Assembly (NCBI RefSeq): GCF_905171775.1
Contig: NC_053494.1
Span: 125,142,856-125,206,855 of the forward strand
Direction of reading: 5' to 3'
DNA: 64,000 bases
Source of the DNA: Rana temporaria
Lineage: Eukaryota > Chordata > Amphibia > Anura > Ranidae
The notes beneath the pieces are model-generated. The model saw nothing but the letters and a program-made list of their open reading frames with translations, ran no database searches and was not told where the DNA came from. The position numbers were made by a program, and so were the translations under genes. Shown here piece after piece: positions 24,685 to 35,726 of the stretch (positions are counted from its first letter, which is position 1; each line of letters begins with the position of its first letter).

Positions 24685-24985
24685 CAGTATTCTCACGTGG
24701 TGTACTGTCTGTGTCCTCTGCAGTGTGCATCTAAAGCTACGTGGTGTGTGTTCTGTCCATGTCCTCTGTAGTGTGCACCTAAAGCTACGTGGTGTGTACT
24801 GCCTGTGTCTTCTGCAGTGTGCACCTAAAGCTACGTGGTGTGTGTACTGCCTGTGTCCTCTGCAGTGTGCACCTAAAGCTACGTGGTGTGTATACTTTCC
24901 GTGTCCTCTGCACATTGTGCACCTAAAGCTACGTGGTGTGTGTACTGTCCGTGTCCTCTGCACATTGTGCACCTAACGTAAAGCT
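24685..24985. repeat. minisatellite, about 46-52 bp units
   Basis: Six copies of CTCTGCAGTGTGCACCTAAA followed by GCTACGTGGTGTGTACTG-type sequence. Two more units lie at 26,335-26,405 on the far side of the nested element. The open frames on both strands are artefacts. Confidence 0.9.
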
Positions 24986-25041
24986 GATGTTTCTCATATT
25001 TATTCCTAGAGTCAGGGATCTGCTCATATTAATACTACAGC

Positions 25042-26304
25042 CAGGGGCGTAACTAGAAATCACAGGGCCCCATAGCAAAATGTTGTATGGGGCCCCCCCC
25101 CTCCAAAAAAAAAATGAACTAATGCCATTGAACAACACATTACTACACTCATGTGGCACAGTACCCAAGCAGAAGCTTATATTAGTTTTGAACAGCAAAA
25201 CAAACATTTAAATAACCATATAATAAATAAAAAAATTGTTTGGGTGCAACGTCCCACGACTGCACAATTGTCAGTTAAAGCGACGCAGTGCCGAATCGCA
25301 AAATGTGCTCTGGTTAGGAAGGGGGGGGGGATTCTTCTGGGGCTGAAGTGGTTAAAATGACTAGGCTAGCATACTTCAGTAAATCCTGACAAATACCGTA
25401 CATATGATTCACATAGTGGGAATGACACAGTATTTGAAATAGAGAGATAAATGTATGACGTTTACCATTGCCACTATTGCTATTACTGCTGATTTTTTAT
25501 TTATTTTTTGCCATTTTTTCTACAAGGACAAAAATAAAAATTCTCACTCGAATACAGGGTTTTTCTCCCCCCACAGAACACCTTACGGATACATCAAACT
25601 GGCAATGTTAGCAATCTAATCACAAACCTGTAATTCTGTGAACAACAATTTCTTATTGTGAACAGTATTGCAGCTTTTATGTTCATTTAGGTCAACTGAA
25701 GATCAGTAAGGGCTCCACAGCACACTGAGTCACCTACCTTAGCAGCCTCAGCCTTAAGTTGGTGTGCGGTCACAGCAGGGCAGGCACTGGCAGTCAGAGG
25801 AGCCGAGGAGAGCCATGCGGCGGCCGAATTGTAATTCCCGCCGTGGAGCCTGCAGCGCCTATGATGGACGTCACACGTCCCGCGTCCCGCCATTGGCGCT
25901 GCAGACTCCAGAAGGCGGGGCAGCATCCGAGCACATTTTTAGCCCCGAGCGTCTGGGAGTCTGGACCATCTGATGCCGAAACTGTCCGAAAGTGGCTGAG
26001 TGCCGCCAGCGACGAGTACAGCACTCGGCCGTACTCGGTAACACTCGGCGCTGACGGCACTCGGCCGCACTCGGCAACCTTCGGCATCAGATGGTCCTGA
26101 CTCCCAGACGCTCGGGGCTAACAATGTACTCAGATGCGGCAAACACTCTGGGCTTTTCGGGGACCCATTCGGGGCTCCAGCCCCCAAGCCTCACCCTAAC
26201 GATGCCCCTGGAGCCGGCTTACATTCTTCATCCTCACCGGGCCCCACTCGGCTGCGGGCCCCATAGCACCCGCGTGGGTCGCTATGGCGGTAGTTCCGCC
26301 ACTG
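25042..26304. mobile_element. hAT-like element nested in the minisatellite
   Basis: The left end CAGGGGCGTAACTA and the inverted right end TAGTTCCGCCACTG match at most positions. The flanks share CTACAG, consistent with a decayed 8-bp duplication. The minisatellite units outside both ends belong to the same array, which confirms an insertion. The interior includes inverted words around 25,960-26,120 (GTCTGGGAGTC, TCGGCATCAGATGG) and a fragment of the TTAA family (25,215-25,355). Open frames here are GC-rich shadows. Confidence 0.75.
25215..25355. repeat. fragment of TTAA-flanked CCACTT family
   Basis: The words GTCAGTTAAAGCGACGCAGT, GCCGAATCGCAAAA and the terminal GAAGTGGTTAA match the right ends of the elements at 27,121 and 57,330. 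Confidence 0.85.
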
Positions 26305-27120
26305 CTACAGACAGAGGATATTGCTGCAAGTACTTTCAGGTGGTGTACTGTCTGTGTCCTCTGCAGTGTGCACCTAAAGCACAGTGTGTGTACTGTCTGT
26401 GTCTGTGCTATTTTTCTCAATGATTTTCATCCATATTGCAGGGACCAGACATTACATTAAAGCCGCAAGCAGTTTTAAATTACTTTTTTCTTATAGTAAT
26501 CTCATTTTGTGCAGGGACAGTTTTAAACACGTGCCACTTCACAGGCATAATATAGACACCCAGCAGGTACGATATTTAAATGATTTTTTTTTTTTTCACT
26601 TTAAGCATCATTAAAATCACTGCTCCAGAAAAAACTACCGTTTTTAAAACTTTTTTTTCTATTGATACATGTTCCCTGGGGCAAGACCCAGGTTCTCAAA
26701 GACGTTTTACGACAATAACTTGCATATTAGGCTTTAAAATGAGCACTTTTGAATTCGAACGTTCAAGTCCCATAGACGTCAATGGGGTTCTAAATGTTCG
26801 CGCGAACGGTCGGTCCGTTCGAAGGTTCTGGTGCGACCCCAACGGGGGGGTGTTCGGCTCATCTCTAGTCCTCATATTGTTCTCGTTTTGTTTCTCCCCA
26901 GCATTACTTTAAATCATAATTGACTCCTTCATTTATTGGGCCTCTTGCCATGCCCAATTTTGACACTGTGAAGAGAATTTTTCTTTGCAGTTGGCAGAAT
27001 TCGTTGTTGCAGTTTTCATGGCCTACACTGGTTGCTGGTATTACCTGAGACAATTTATTTTAGGTCCCTTGATTCTTATCATTCATGTATGGTGTAATAA
27101 TGTAGGGGTAACAATGTCTA

Positions 27121-28047
27121 TTAACCACTTGCTGACCAGCGCACGCACTTTCACATCGGCAGAATGGCACAGACAGGCAAATGGGCGTACAGGTATGTCC
27201 CTTTAAATTTGCCGGTGGCGCACGCATGCCCCTGCCGTGAGCTCCGTGACCGTGCCTGCGGGACCCGCGGAATCAATGTCCGCCGGTGTCTAGCGATCGT
27301 GTCATGGAGCGGCAGAACAGGGGGATGCCTGTGTAAACAAGGCATTTCCCTGTTCTGCCTAGTGACAGGACACTGATCGTCTGCTCCCTCCCATCGGGAA
27401 CAATGGTCAGTGTCTTGTCACTGTAAGCCCGGCCCCCATACAGTTAGAATCACTCCCTAGGACACACTTAACCCCTTCCTAGCCCCCTAGTGGTTAACCC
27501 CTTCCCTGCCACTCACATTTATACATAAATGTGAATGGTCCCAAAATAGCATCAAAAGTGTTCGATGTGTCCGTCATAATGTTGCAGTCATAAAAATCGC
27601 TGATCACTGCCATTACTAGTAAAAAAATATATTAATAAAAATGCTATAAAACTACCCTCTATTTTGTAGACGCTATAACTTTTGTGCAAACCAATCAATA
27701 AAAGCTTATTGCGATTTTTTTAACCAAAAATATATAGGAGAATACGTATCGGCCTAAACTGAGGAAAACATTTGTTTTTTTATCTATTCATATGTTAATT
27801 TTAGCAAAAAGTGAAAAATATTGCTTTTTTTTCAAAATTGTTGCTCTATTTTTGTTTATAGCGCAAAAAATAAAAACCGCAAAGGTGATCAAATACCACC
27901 AAAATTAAGCTCTATTTGTGGGAAAAAAAGGACGTCAATTTTGTTTGGGAGCCACGTCGCACTTGTCAGTTAAAGCGACGCAGTGCCGAATCACAAAAAG
28001 TGGCCCGGTCATTTGGCAGCCAAATCCTCTAGGTCTGAAGTGTTTAA
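27121..28047. mobile_element. piggyBac-like non-autonomous element (TTAA)
   Basis: It starts TTAACCACTTGCTGACC and ends GAAGTGTTTAA, with TTAA at both edges, the signature of piggyBac targets. Shared interior words with the copies at 29,877 and 57,330 include GCGATTTTTTTAACC-like and CCAATCAATAAAAGC-like segments and GTCAGTTAAAGCGACGCAGT. No transposase, so mobility would depend on a partner. Confidence 0.8.
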
Positions 28048-28239
28048 GAATGTTATTGCTCCGTGTTGTGACACTTTTACCAATCTATCATTTGGTCCAA
28101 CATTGTCCCCCTTTTCTGGTTTTGGTCCATCACATACTTTGTTCTTGTTTCTAGTTCTTGTTTGGAGCTGTTTTGGTGCAAGGTGAATTTTCTTTGTCTG
28201 TACCCCAACCAATAATGAATTAACAAAATACGTTAAACT

Positions 28240-29413
28240 CAGGGCCGTCTTTACCATAGGGCAAACAGGGCAGCTGCCCAGGGCCCTGTCACTGTTGGGG
28301 GCCCAAAGCAGAGCTGCCCGTTAAGCCCCTGTGCTGCCCACAAATCAGGCTGAAAATCATCAGCGGCAAGCAGCCAGTACTGCTTCCCTTCCCAGTGTTT
28401 TAAAATGTACAGCACCCCTGGCTTCCCTTTAGACGTGCACTTCTCCCTTCCTGCCACTGGGTGTAGCTTGTATATAAAAGTGAATTAGAATGTGATTTTA
28501 TAACATCCCCAGTTTGCTCTTCCCGAGGCTGACTTCTTTATGTCCTGCTCCTCAAGGTATGTCACTGTTTGCTAATCTATATTGTAAATAGAAGTTTTCT
28601 GTAGAGTGTGCCTAAAGTCTTAATAATATTTGATGATTCACTGCAGGTCTGGTGAGTGTTTTAAAAAGTTCTTCTATTTTACACATGGCATGGCATGGGG
28701 TCACAGCACTGTCTGTCCATTTTGCTTTAGCACCATGGGACCCCATGCAATGCAATGTGTAAAATAAAGGGAACTCTTTAAATCACAGACCAGACCTGCA
28801 GTCCATGCTGAGTAAGGCCTCAGAGCACATGGCATTACTGTCTGTATTTAACTGCTTGATGGGCTTATTTTGGGCCTGGCTGGTTCACATGTATGTGTTT
28901 TGGCGGCCCACATTTGCGCAGGCACAGCAGCCCATTCATTTGAATGGGCTGCAATGCCTGCGTTTCCTGCAAAGAAAAGCGCATGCCTCATGTAATAGGC
29001 TGCGCACACGGCACACCTATGCCCATCAAGCACTGAAATACAGCACTGTCTGTCCATTCTGCTGTCTGTGACTTATCTGCAGTTCCTGCACTGTCAAACT
29101 TGCTGCATTTTTAGACGTTTAGGTCACGCTTTTAAAAACACAGTGCGTTTGTGTGTGCAAGAACTGCAGGTAAGTAGCATAGTGCAAAAGCAGAATGGAT
29201 TTTAAGGCAACTGTATTTTTAAAATGCTGAATGCACCTTTTTTCTGCAGAAAACGAAGGCATGGCTGCCCATTCAAATCAATGGGCTGCTGTGCCTGCAC
29301 AAATGAGGGCGGCCAAAACACATACATGTGAACCAGCCAGGCCCAAAATAAGCTGGAGAGGGGCCCAAAAAAAATGTTTGCCCAGGGCCCAAACCATATC
29401 AAAGACGGCCCTG
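28240..29413. mobile_element. non-autonomous hAT element with exact 8-bp TSD
   Basis: GTTAAACT flanks it at 28,232-28,239 and 29,414-29,421. The ends CAGGGCCGTCTTT and AAAGACGGCCCTG are perfect inverted repeats, followed by inverted CAGGGCC words. The interior has a long inverted duplication (28,858-28,990 against 29,230-29,352) and a smaller one around 28,665-28,790 that repeats TTTTACACAT and CATGGGG. No gene. Confidence 0.93.
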
Positions 29414-29421
29414 GTTAAACT

Positions 29422-29876
29422 GATATGTGCTTACATGAGCCCTGTAATGCAAGAATTGATATATATAAATCACACTCTAAAATAACTATAAAAAAAAATG
29501 TGCAAAAAGAGTACATATATAGGAAATAGTTCATATATAAAAAAATATGTTCAAAATTCGGTATTGCATCCCATTGAAGTCAATGCGGAAAAAATTATTT
29601 TCGTTTCCATTTACTTCAATGGGAAAACTCGCTTTAATATGCGAGCACTTTGGATTACGAGCATACTCCTGGAACGGATTCCGAGGTTCAACTGTACACA
29701 CTATAGAGGGATATGCTTTGTTCATATATCATGTCTGAGGTTTGCAATCACTTTAATGTTGATTTAAATCCCTGAACTATATAAAAAGTTTAACATGTTA
29801 AAAAAAGAAATTCTCAACAAAAAGTAGGGTTATATTCAACACTAATCTGTCTAGTCCTACATATAAACTGGTGAGC
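29422..29876. other. unannotated spacer
   Basis: A small inverted stretch around 29,560-29,630 (CCCATTGAAGTCAATG and CATTTACTTCAATGGG) suggests a MITE fragment. Nothing else was recognised. Confidence 0.4.
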
Positions 29877-30857
29877 TTAACCACTTACCCCCCGGACCAT
29901 ATTGCTGCCCAAAGACCAGAGTACTTTTTGCGATTCGGGACTGCGTAGCTTTAACAGACAATTGCGCGGTCGCGCGACATGGCTCCCAAACAAAATTGGC
30001 GTCCTTTTTTCCCACAAATAGAGCTTACTTTTGGTGGTATTTGATCACCTCTGCGGTTTTTAGTTTTTGCGCTATAAACAAAAATAGAGAGCCAATTTTG
30101 AAAAAAATGAATATTTTTTACATTTTGCTATAATAAATATTCCCCAAAAATATATAAAAAAACATTTTTTTTCCTCAGTTTAGGCCGATACGTTTTCTTC
30201 TACATATTTTTCGTAAAAAAAATCGCAATAAGCGTTTATTGATTGGTTTGCGCAAAAGTTATAGCGTTTACAAAATAGGGGGTATTTTTATGTCATTTTT
30301 ATTATATTTTTTTTACTAGTAATGGCGGCGATCAGCGATTTTTTTTTCGGTATTGCGACATTATGGCGGACACTTCGGACACTTTTGACACATTTTTGGG
30401 ACCATTGGCATTTTTATAGCGATCAGTGCTATAAAAATGCATTGGATTACTATAAAAATGCCACTGGCAGTGAAGGGGTTAACACTAGGGGGTGGGGAAG
30501 GGGTTAAGTATGCCTGGGTGTGTTCTTACTGTGGGGGGGGGGTGGCCTCACTAGGGGAAACACTGATCCTCGGTTCATACATTGTATGAACCGAAGATCA
30601 GCATTTCCCCTGCTGACAGGACCGGGAGCTGTGTGTTTACACACACAGCTCCCGGTCCCCGCTCTGTAACGAGCGATCGCGTGTGCCCGGCGGCGATCGC
30701 GCCCGCCCGGCACACGCACGGGAGTCGGGGGCGAGCGGGGGGCGCGCGCGCGCGCCCCTAGTGGCGGCTGGGAGAGAGGACGTCATATTACGTGCTCTCG
30801 CCCAGCAGAGCCACCTTGTGGACGTATATTGACGGTGCGCGGTCGGCAAGTGGTTAA
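29877..30857. mobile_element. piggyBac-like non-autonomous element (TTAA), inverted copy
   Basis: It begins TTAACCACTTACC and ends GCAAGTGGTTAA with TTAA on both sides. The left part is the reverse complement of the right parts of the 27,121 and 57,330 copies (GCGATTCGGGACTGCG, TTTTGCGCTATAAAC, CGCAATAAGCG). It also carries a CpG-rich stretch at 30,660-30,770 with GCGCGCGCGCGC. No gene. Confidence 0.82.
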
Positions 30858-31080
30858 AGGGGTTGTAAAGGTAATTTTTTTCCCCTAAATAGCTTCCTTT
30901 ACCTTAGTGCAGTCCTCCTTCACTTACCTCATCCTTCGATTTTGCTTTTAAATGTCTTTATTTATTCGGAGAAATCATCACTTCCTGTTCTTCTGTCTGT
31001 AACTCCACACAGTAATGTGAGGCTTTCTCCCTGGTGTGGAGTGTCGTGCTCGCTCCCTTTACATTTCTTGTGGCAGCAAT
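30858..31080. other. probable half of another short repeat
   Basis: The sequence GGGGTTGTAAAGGTAA next to the TTAA edge resembles the edge word following the element at 59,406. No right partner was found. Confidence 0.35.
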
Positions 31081-31985
31081 AAAAGCGATAAAAAAAATAT
31101 ATATATAAAGCACACATGCTGGAATCAATAACATAAACAAAATGTAACAAGGAATACCCAGTGCTAAATATCACATGAAAGTGAACACAAATCCATACAA
31201 ATCTCAAATATCCAGTGTTTGTCCCGATAAAAAAAAAAATATATAACATTCAGTGAATGTCCACTTTAAAGCAGGGGTTCACCCCAAAAAATTTCTAACA
31301 TTACATTGAGCCGAGTTGTGAGAATGACATTATGCTGACCTTTTTTATTCTCTTGCCGTACATACCGTTTTATCTATATTTTCACCGCGGCTTCCAGGAA
31401 TGTAATCCTGCGGGACTGGGCGTTCCTATTCACATGCTAATTGATTGACATGCTTCCCACCAGCACATACAGAGCGTCACGAGTTGCCGAAAGAAGCCGG
31501 ACTGCGAGCCGGCTCTATACGGCGCCTTCGCACCGTCGTTCGGCTTCTTTCGGCAACTCGTGACGCGCTGTATGTGCCAGTGGGAAGCATGTCAATCAAT
31601 TAGCATGTGAGTAGGAACGCCGAGTCCAGCAGGATTACATACCCGGAAGCCGCTGTGAAAATATAGATAAAACGGTATGTACGGCAAGAAAATAAAAAAG
31701 GTCAGCATAATGTCATTCTCACAACTCGGCTTTATGTAATGTTAGAATTTTTTTTTTGGGTGAACCCCCGCTTTAAGTGTTTTCTTCACCACACCATGTG
31801 AAAAAGTACCACCGCTTCCCCAATGGATTGAACTCACCAACTCGATTTGCTCCACATTTCCATGCTCGGCCCACATATTTTTTTGAACCATAGTGAAATA
31901 ATCCATCAGCAGCAATCTTTAGCTTATATAAAATGATGCCAAACAGGATGACCATACAGGGGAAACAGAGATAGGGCTCTGCAAT
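31081..31985 (-). mobile_element. retroelement-like fragment, minus copy, with foldback insert
   Basis: 31,081-31,263 and 31,783-31,985 together are the inverted counterpart of sequence at 32,186-32,369 plus 42,517-42,690. Shared words read on the minus strand include ATTCACTGAATGTTATATAT, GGACAAACACTG, CCAGCATGTGTG, CAAATCGAGTTGG and GGTGTGGT. No protein is encoded. The repeat type is not certain; style and position suggest the 3' region of a Penelope-like or other non-LTR element. Confidence 0.6.
31266..31776. mobile_element. long foldback MITE (TTAA flanks)
   Basis: TTAAAGCAGGGGTTCACCCC at the left pairs with GGGTGAACCCCCGCTTTAA at the right. Almost the whole 511 bp is one palindrome: each arm (for example TAAAACGGTATGTACGGCAA against TTGCCGTACATACCGTTTTA) runs to a loop near 31,520. 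Related ends occur at 59,406-59,838. TTAA at both edges suggests a piggyBac-type target. Confidence 0.88.
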
Positions 31986-32185
31986 ATGTTTAAAAAAACA
32001 CTTTATTTAAAACCACTCCACAAACATTCCACTCACATTTCATGGACGCCACATCTGGTAAATGTAACCTCACCCCACCTTTTGTCACTCTCGAAATGTC
32101 ACATCCGGTTGTCCGTGATGTATCACTTCCAGTTGGCGTACAGCCACGTCCCAACAAAAGTGTTTGTTTAAACAAATTGCACTAG

Positions 32186-32369
32186 CGGAGCCCTATCTTT
32201 GTTTCCCCCTGTATGGTCATCCTGTTTGGGATCATCTCATATGAGCTCGAGATTGCTGCTTATGGATTCATCAACCTGTGGGTTTAACCAGTATGTTTGC
32301 CGATCATGAGAATGTGAGGCAAATCGAGTTGGATCTACATACACATGGTGTGGTTTGAAGAACACTTAA
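32186..32369 (+). mobile_element. retroelement-like fragment, plus copy (left piece)
   Basis: This is the plus-orientation counterpart of 31,783-31,975. GGTCATCCTGTTTGG, GCAAATCGAGTTGGA and GGTGTGGTTTGAAGAACACT mirror the left copy. It continues at 42,517-42,690 after a long interruption that includes the Harbinger element. Confidence 0.6.
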
Positions 32370-32459
32370 AACGGAGATCCACACAAAAAGTGAATCTCCG
32401 CTTTTCAGAGCCCCCCCTCCAGTGTCACTAAGGCCTTGTACTCACGACCGGATCTGTGC

Positions 32460-32490
32460 GCTGGAAACTGTCTGCCCGACAGTTTCCGGC
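32460..32490. other. left subterminal hairpin of the Harbinger
   Basis: GCTGGAAACTGTC pairs with GACAGTTTCCGGC around a short CTGCCC-type loop. It may serve as a binding site for the element's DNA-binding protein; this is inference from position. Confidence 0.6.
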
Positions 32491-32920
32491 GTACAAGGCT
32501 GATTTTTGTTTTGTTCCGCTGGCTTGTACACACCAGCGGACCAAATTCCCGTCGTACCGGAACGCGTGCACGTAAACTACGTACGACGTCACTATAAAGG
32601 GGAAGACCAAACTTAATGGCGCCGCCCTCTGTTCCTCTTTTGCTAGTTACGGGTTTGCTCGTGTTAGTGAAGGTTTGGTTAGAGCTGATTCGCGCTTCTC
32701 GGTCTCCAGGCTTTGACAGCGTGTATTCACGGGTTCAGTGCGTGTGCTTGCGGGATCGTAGTTGTCATTCGGCTATAGGCTAGCAGGTTGTTTCTGCTTT
32801 TGCAGTTGCATCCTGTGCGCTCGTATCTGTTTGTCACGCGTTCGTCGCAGGTAGTGCTGGATTTGCGAGTGCTTTCTGTTTGAGTGTGTTCTTGACTGAC
32901 CAGCCGGCCGGTTTGAAGCC

Positions 32921-34579
32921 ATGATGGAGCAGCAGCGTCAATTTTCGCGAGTTGGTGCTGTTTATGGGATGGCTGCTGGATATGTTCATTATTCCAGTAC
33001 TTTGGCCAGAAACAGGGGGCGGAGGCGTTTCTGGACCAAGAATTGGTTGCGCCAGCGTGACCAGTTCTCACATATGCCTCTGCTTAGGGAAATCCAGGAG
33101 AATAATCCTAATGACTTTAGGAATTTTCTCCGCATGACGGACCCCGTATTCAACAGTCTGCTGGATCTTCTGTCCCCCTATATCACGAGGCAGGACACTG
33201 TGATGCGCCAAGCCATCACGGCCGAGCAGAGGCTTATTGCCACGTTGCGGTACCTGGCGACTGGGAGGAGCCTGCAGGACCTCAAGTTCTCGACAGGCAT
33301 CTCTCCGCAGGCGCTTGGGGTCATCATACCGGACACGTGTGCTGCCATCATCAAAGTTCTGCATGAGGAGTATATTAAGGTAAGTTTCCTGGCTGTAATA
33401 ATGTTGCTAACTAACTTTATTTTTCATTTCCCAGATATGCTGTGTGTTTAACTAACGTTCTCTTTTCTCCCTATGCATGTTGATATAAGCTTTACATGTT
33501 TTATTCTTGGCCTACCTGCATATTTGTCCCTTACCCAATATTAACCTGTCTAGCATGCTATCCTAGTGACAAACCCACCTTGCCATTTTTTAAAAAAGTA
33601 CTTTTTGGTTTTTGTGTCCCCCCCCCCCTTCAAACTTTTATTGTCCCCATCAGAGGGCTGTGGAGTCTCTTAATGAAGTGGCCCTATATATTTCATTTCC
33701 CAAATTCTCCATGCACATTTTTCTAATGCAATTTTAATACTGTGAAGTGTCACAAGGATGCTTGTAGGATGTTTTTGTTCCAAAGTACTAAATCTCTTTT
33801 TTTGTTTGTCCCCACAGCTACCCTCCACACCACAGGAATGGCAGTCTGTGGCTTCCCAATTTGCCCAGCGGTGGGATTTTCCAAACTGCGGTGGAGCAAT
33901 AGATGGGAAACACGTCCGCATTGTGCCCCCACCCCACTCGGGGTCCTACTATTATAATTACAAGGGTTATCATAGTATCGTGTTGATGGCGGTGGTGTCG
34001 GCACAGTATGAGTTTCTATATGTGGACGTGGGGAAGAACGGCCGGATGTCTGATGGGGGAGTGTTCGCACGGACTGATTTCTATGATCGTCTCCAAGCTG
34101 GTGGTCTGGCATTGCCACCAGATGAAGATAATGTGGAAGGACTTCCGTTTGTGTTCCTAGCGGACGAGGCTTTCGGGCTTGGTCCTCACCTCATGCGGCC
34201 TTTTCCCCAGAGGACCCTCACCTCAGAGAGGAGTGTGTTTAATTTTCGGTTGGCCAGGGCTCGGAGGGTAGTCGAGAATGCCTTTGGGATACTCACCAAC
34301 CGGTTCCGCCTGTTCAGGACATCGATACATCTGGCGGAATATAAATTGGACACCGTTGTATTTGCCTGCTGCATTTTGCACAACTTTTTACGCAGGCACT
34401 CCCAGACGTACCTACCCGACATCGGTTCTGAGGCAAGACTACCCTCAGATCCCCTTCCCGGGCTGGACACTGGTCGCGCTGGCTTGGCCCCCCAATCAGC
34501 TCGTGAGGTACGCGACAAATATGTTGAGTACTTCATGGGTCGGGGGGCCATTGCTATGCCAGATCATATTTCTTTCTAA
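32921..34579 (+). CDS. HARBI1-type DDE transposase (2 exons)
   Basis: Exons are 32,921-33,379 and 33,818-34,579; the intron starts GTAAGT and ends CCCCACAG, phase 0. The product is 406 aa, slightly longer than vertebrate HARBI1 (about 350). Exon 1 gives the N-terminal region, including DLKFSTGISPQALG-type helix-turn-helix residues near 120-135. Exon 2 gives the DDE_4 endonuclease domain. GGAIDGKHV carries Asp182, FLADEAFG carries Asp269 and RVVENAFG carries Glu306, a complete DDE triad. It would cut and join transposon ends at TWA targets. HARBI1-type transposases usually need a Myb/SANT partner for nuclear import and DNA binding; candidates lie at 35,727-38,921 and 39,855-41,133. The start is the first of two adjacent ATGs. 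A cryptic AATAAA follows at 34,614. Confidence 0.96.
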
Positions 34580-34613
34580 TTCGGCCCCCAAAGAAAGGAA
34601 TATTCTCACAAAT

Positions 34614-34619
34614 AATAAA
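34614..34619 (+). terminator. putative polyadenylation signal of the transposase gene
   Basis: AATAAA occurs 35 bp after the stop codon of the HARBI1-type gene. Confidence 0.55.
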
Positions 34620-35726
34620 TAATTAGACCATTGGACTTTATACAGTTGTTTGTCATTAATGCTTTTTCTCTTTTTATCTGTCTTCCTGGTTCTCTAAGTA
34701 ACTTCTGCAATTTTACTGCATAATTGATTTCTCCACTTTTAGTAAATAACCACATTTTGCACAGTATTCACTCATCTACAAACAGGGTATTGAGTCTAGA
34801 AAGAAGAAGCAACTCCATTTCAAATTTTGGAGGTCCAGTTTTTTATTTTTTGCTTGTTCATGACCCCAAAAATTATTTTTGATTTTTTTCATTACTCCCT
34901 GCTTTTGTACTTAGGAGTCTACAATAATTTTTTGTTATTTTTGTTTTTTTCAGGTAATTAAACAAAAAATATTATGCAGATTAGACATTTTTTAACAAGT
35001 TAACATTTTTCTTTATCAAATATAGTTCGATTTATTGTTTACATATATATATATATATATATAGAATATTTTTGGTGGGGTGTTTACCGCCTTAGTATTT
35101 TTTTTTCTCTGCATATTTTTTATGCACAAAAACCAATATATTTTTTAATTATTTTTTTTTGTTTTGGTGTGTTTTTCAATACAAATATTTGTTGTGGAGA
35201 TGTAGGAGTCAAATCTCGACTTCACTAAATTCAGTGATTAGAGAGATTTATAATTCTATATATATATCTTTTTTATTTTTTTTCGGTGTTTATTCTTTAT
35301 GGTCTAAACTTTAAAGTATCCAAAAATGTTCAACATGGTCACAAATTAAAAAAATACAATTATAAAAATATAAAAACTCACAACAGCAGTCAGTCATGGT
35401 GTGCTTTCACACTGGAACACGCCAAAATTTGAAGATACACACATTCAGTGCAAACTCGCCAAATGTCATTGGTTCAACAGACAAATGGCCACATGTGCTA
35501 TCTGACATCATGGGTGATCAATGTCTGTGTTCTGTGGGAGCAAACCCTTTCTCTCAACTACTTGAGGATGGAGGAGGGGGTTGGACCCACAAAGCACAGA
35601 CACTAGATATTCTGTGATGGCAGATAGCACATGTTGGCACACTGTGTGTGTATCTTCAAATTTTGGCGTATTCATTAGTAAAACAGTAAAAATGTTTGTG
35701 GGGGCGGGGGATGGGCGGGGGGTGTT
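34620..35726. other. AT-rich convergent intergenic region inside the Harbinger
   Basis: This lies between the 3' ends of the transposase and SANT genes. It has long T-rich runs and a (TA)n at 35,041-35,062. No protein-coding frame with a motif was seen. A long imperfect inverted repeat occupies 35,418-35,672. Confidence 0.6.
35418..35672. repeat. imperfect inverted repeat near the SANT gene 3' end
   Basis: CGCCAAAATTTGAAGATACA near 35,422 is complementary to TGTATCTTCAAATTTTGGCG near 35,650. Inside it, ACATGTGCTATCTGACATCA (about 35,491) pairs with TGATGGCAGATAGCACATGT (about 35,616). The arms are about 90-100 bp and the structure could fold as a stem-loop or act as a 3' end signal. Confidence 0.8.

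Larger units (their letters stand above)
24176..26867. mobile_element. hAT-like element, GATGAGC ends, with nested insertion
   Basis: GTCCTCAT flanks the element at 24,168-24,175 and 26,868-26,875, an exact 8-bp duplication. The ends TGGGGATGAGC and GCTCATCTCTA are inverted and relate to those of the element at 4570-5408. The interior contains (GACA)n and (TA)n simple repeats, a ~50-bp minisatellite and a second hAT-like element that splits the minisatellite. Removing the nested insertion leaves about 1.4 kb. No transposase. Confidence 0.83.

Noticed and set aside
24673..24976. Cys/His-rich frames resembling zinc-finger spacing
   Set aside because: The spacing only reflects the ~50-bp minisatellite unit; no real finger motif on either strand.
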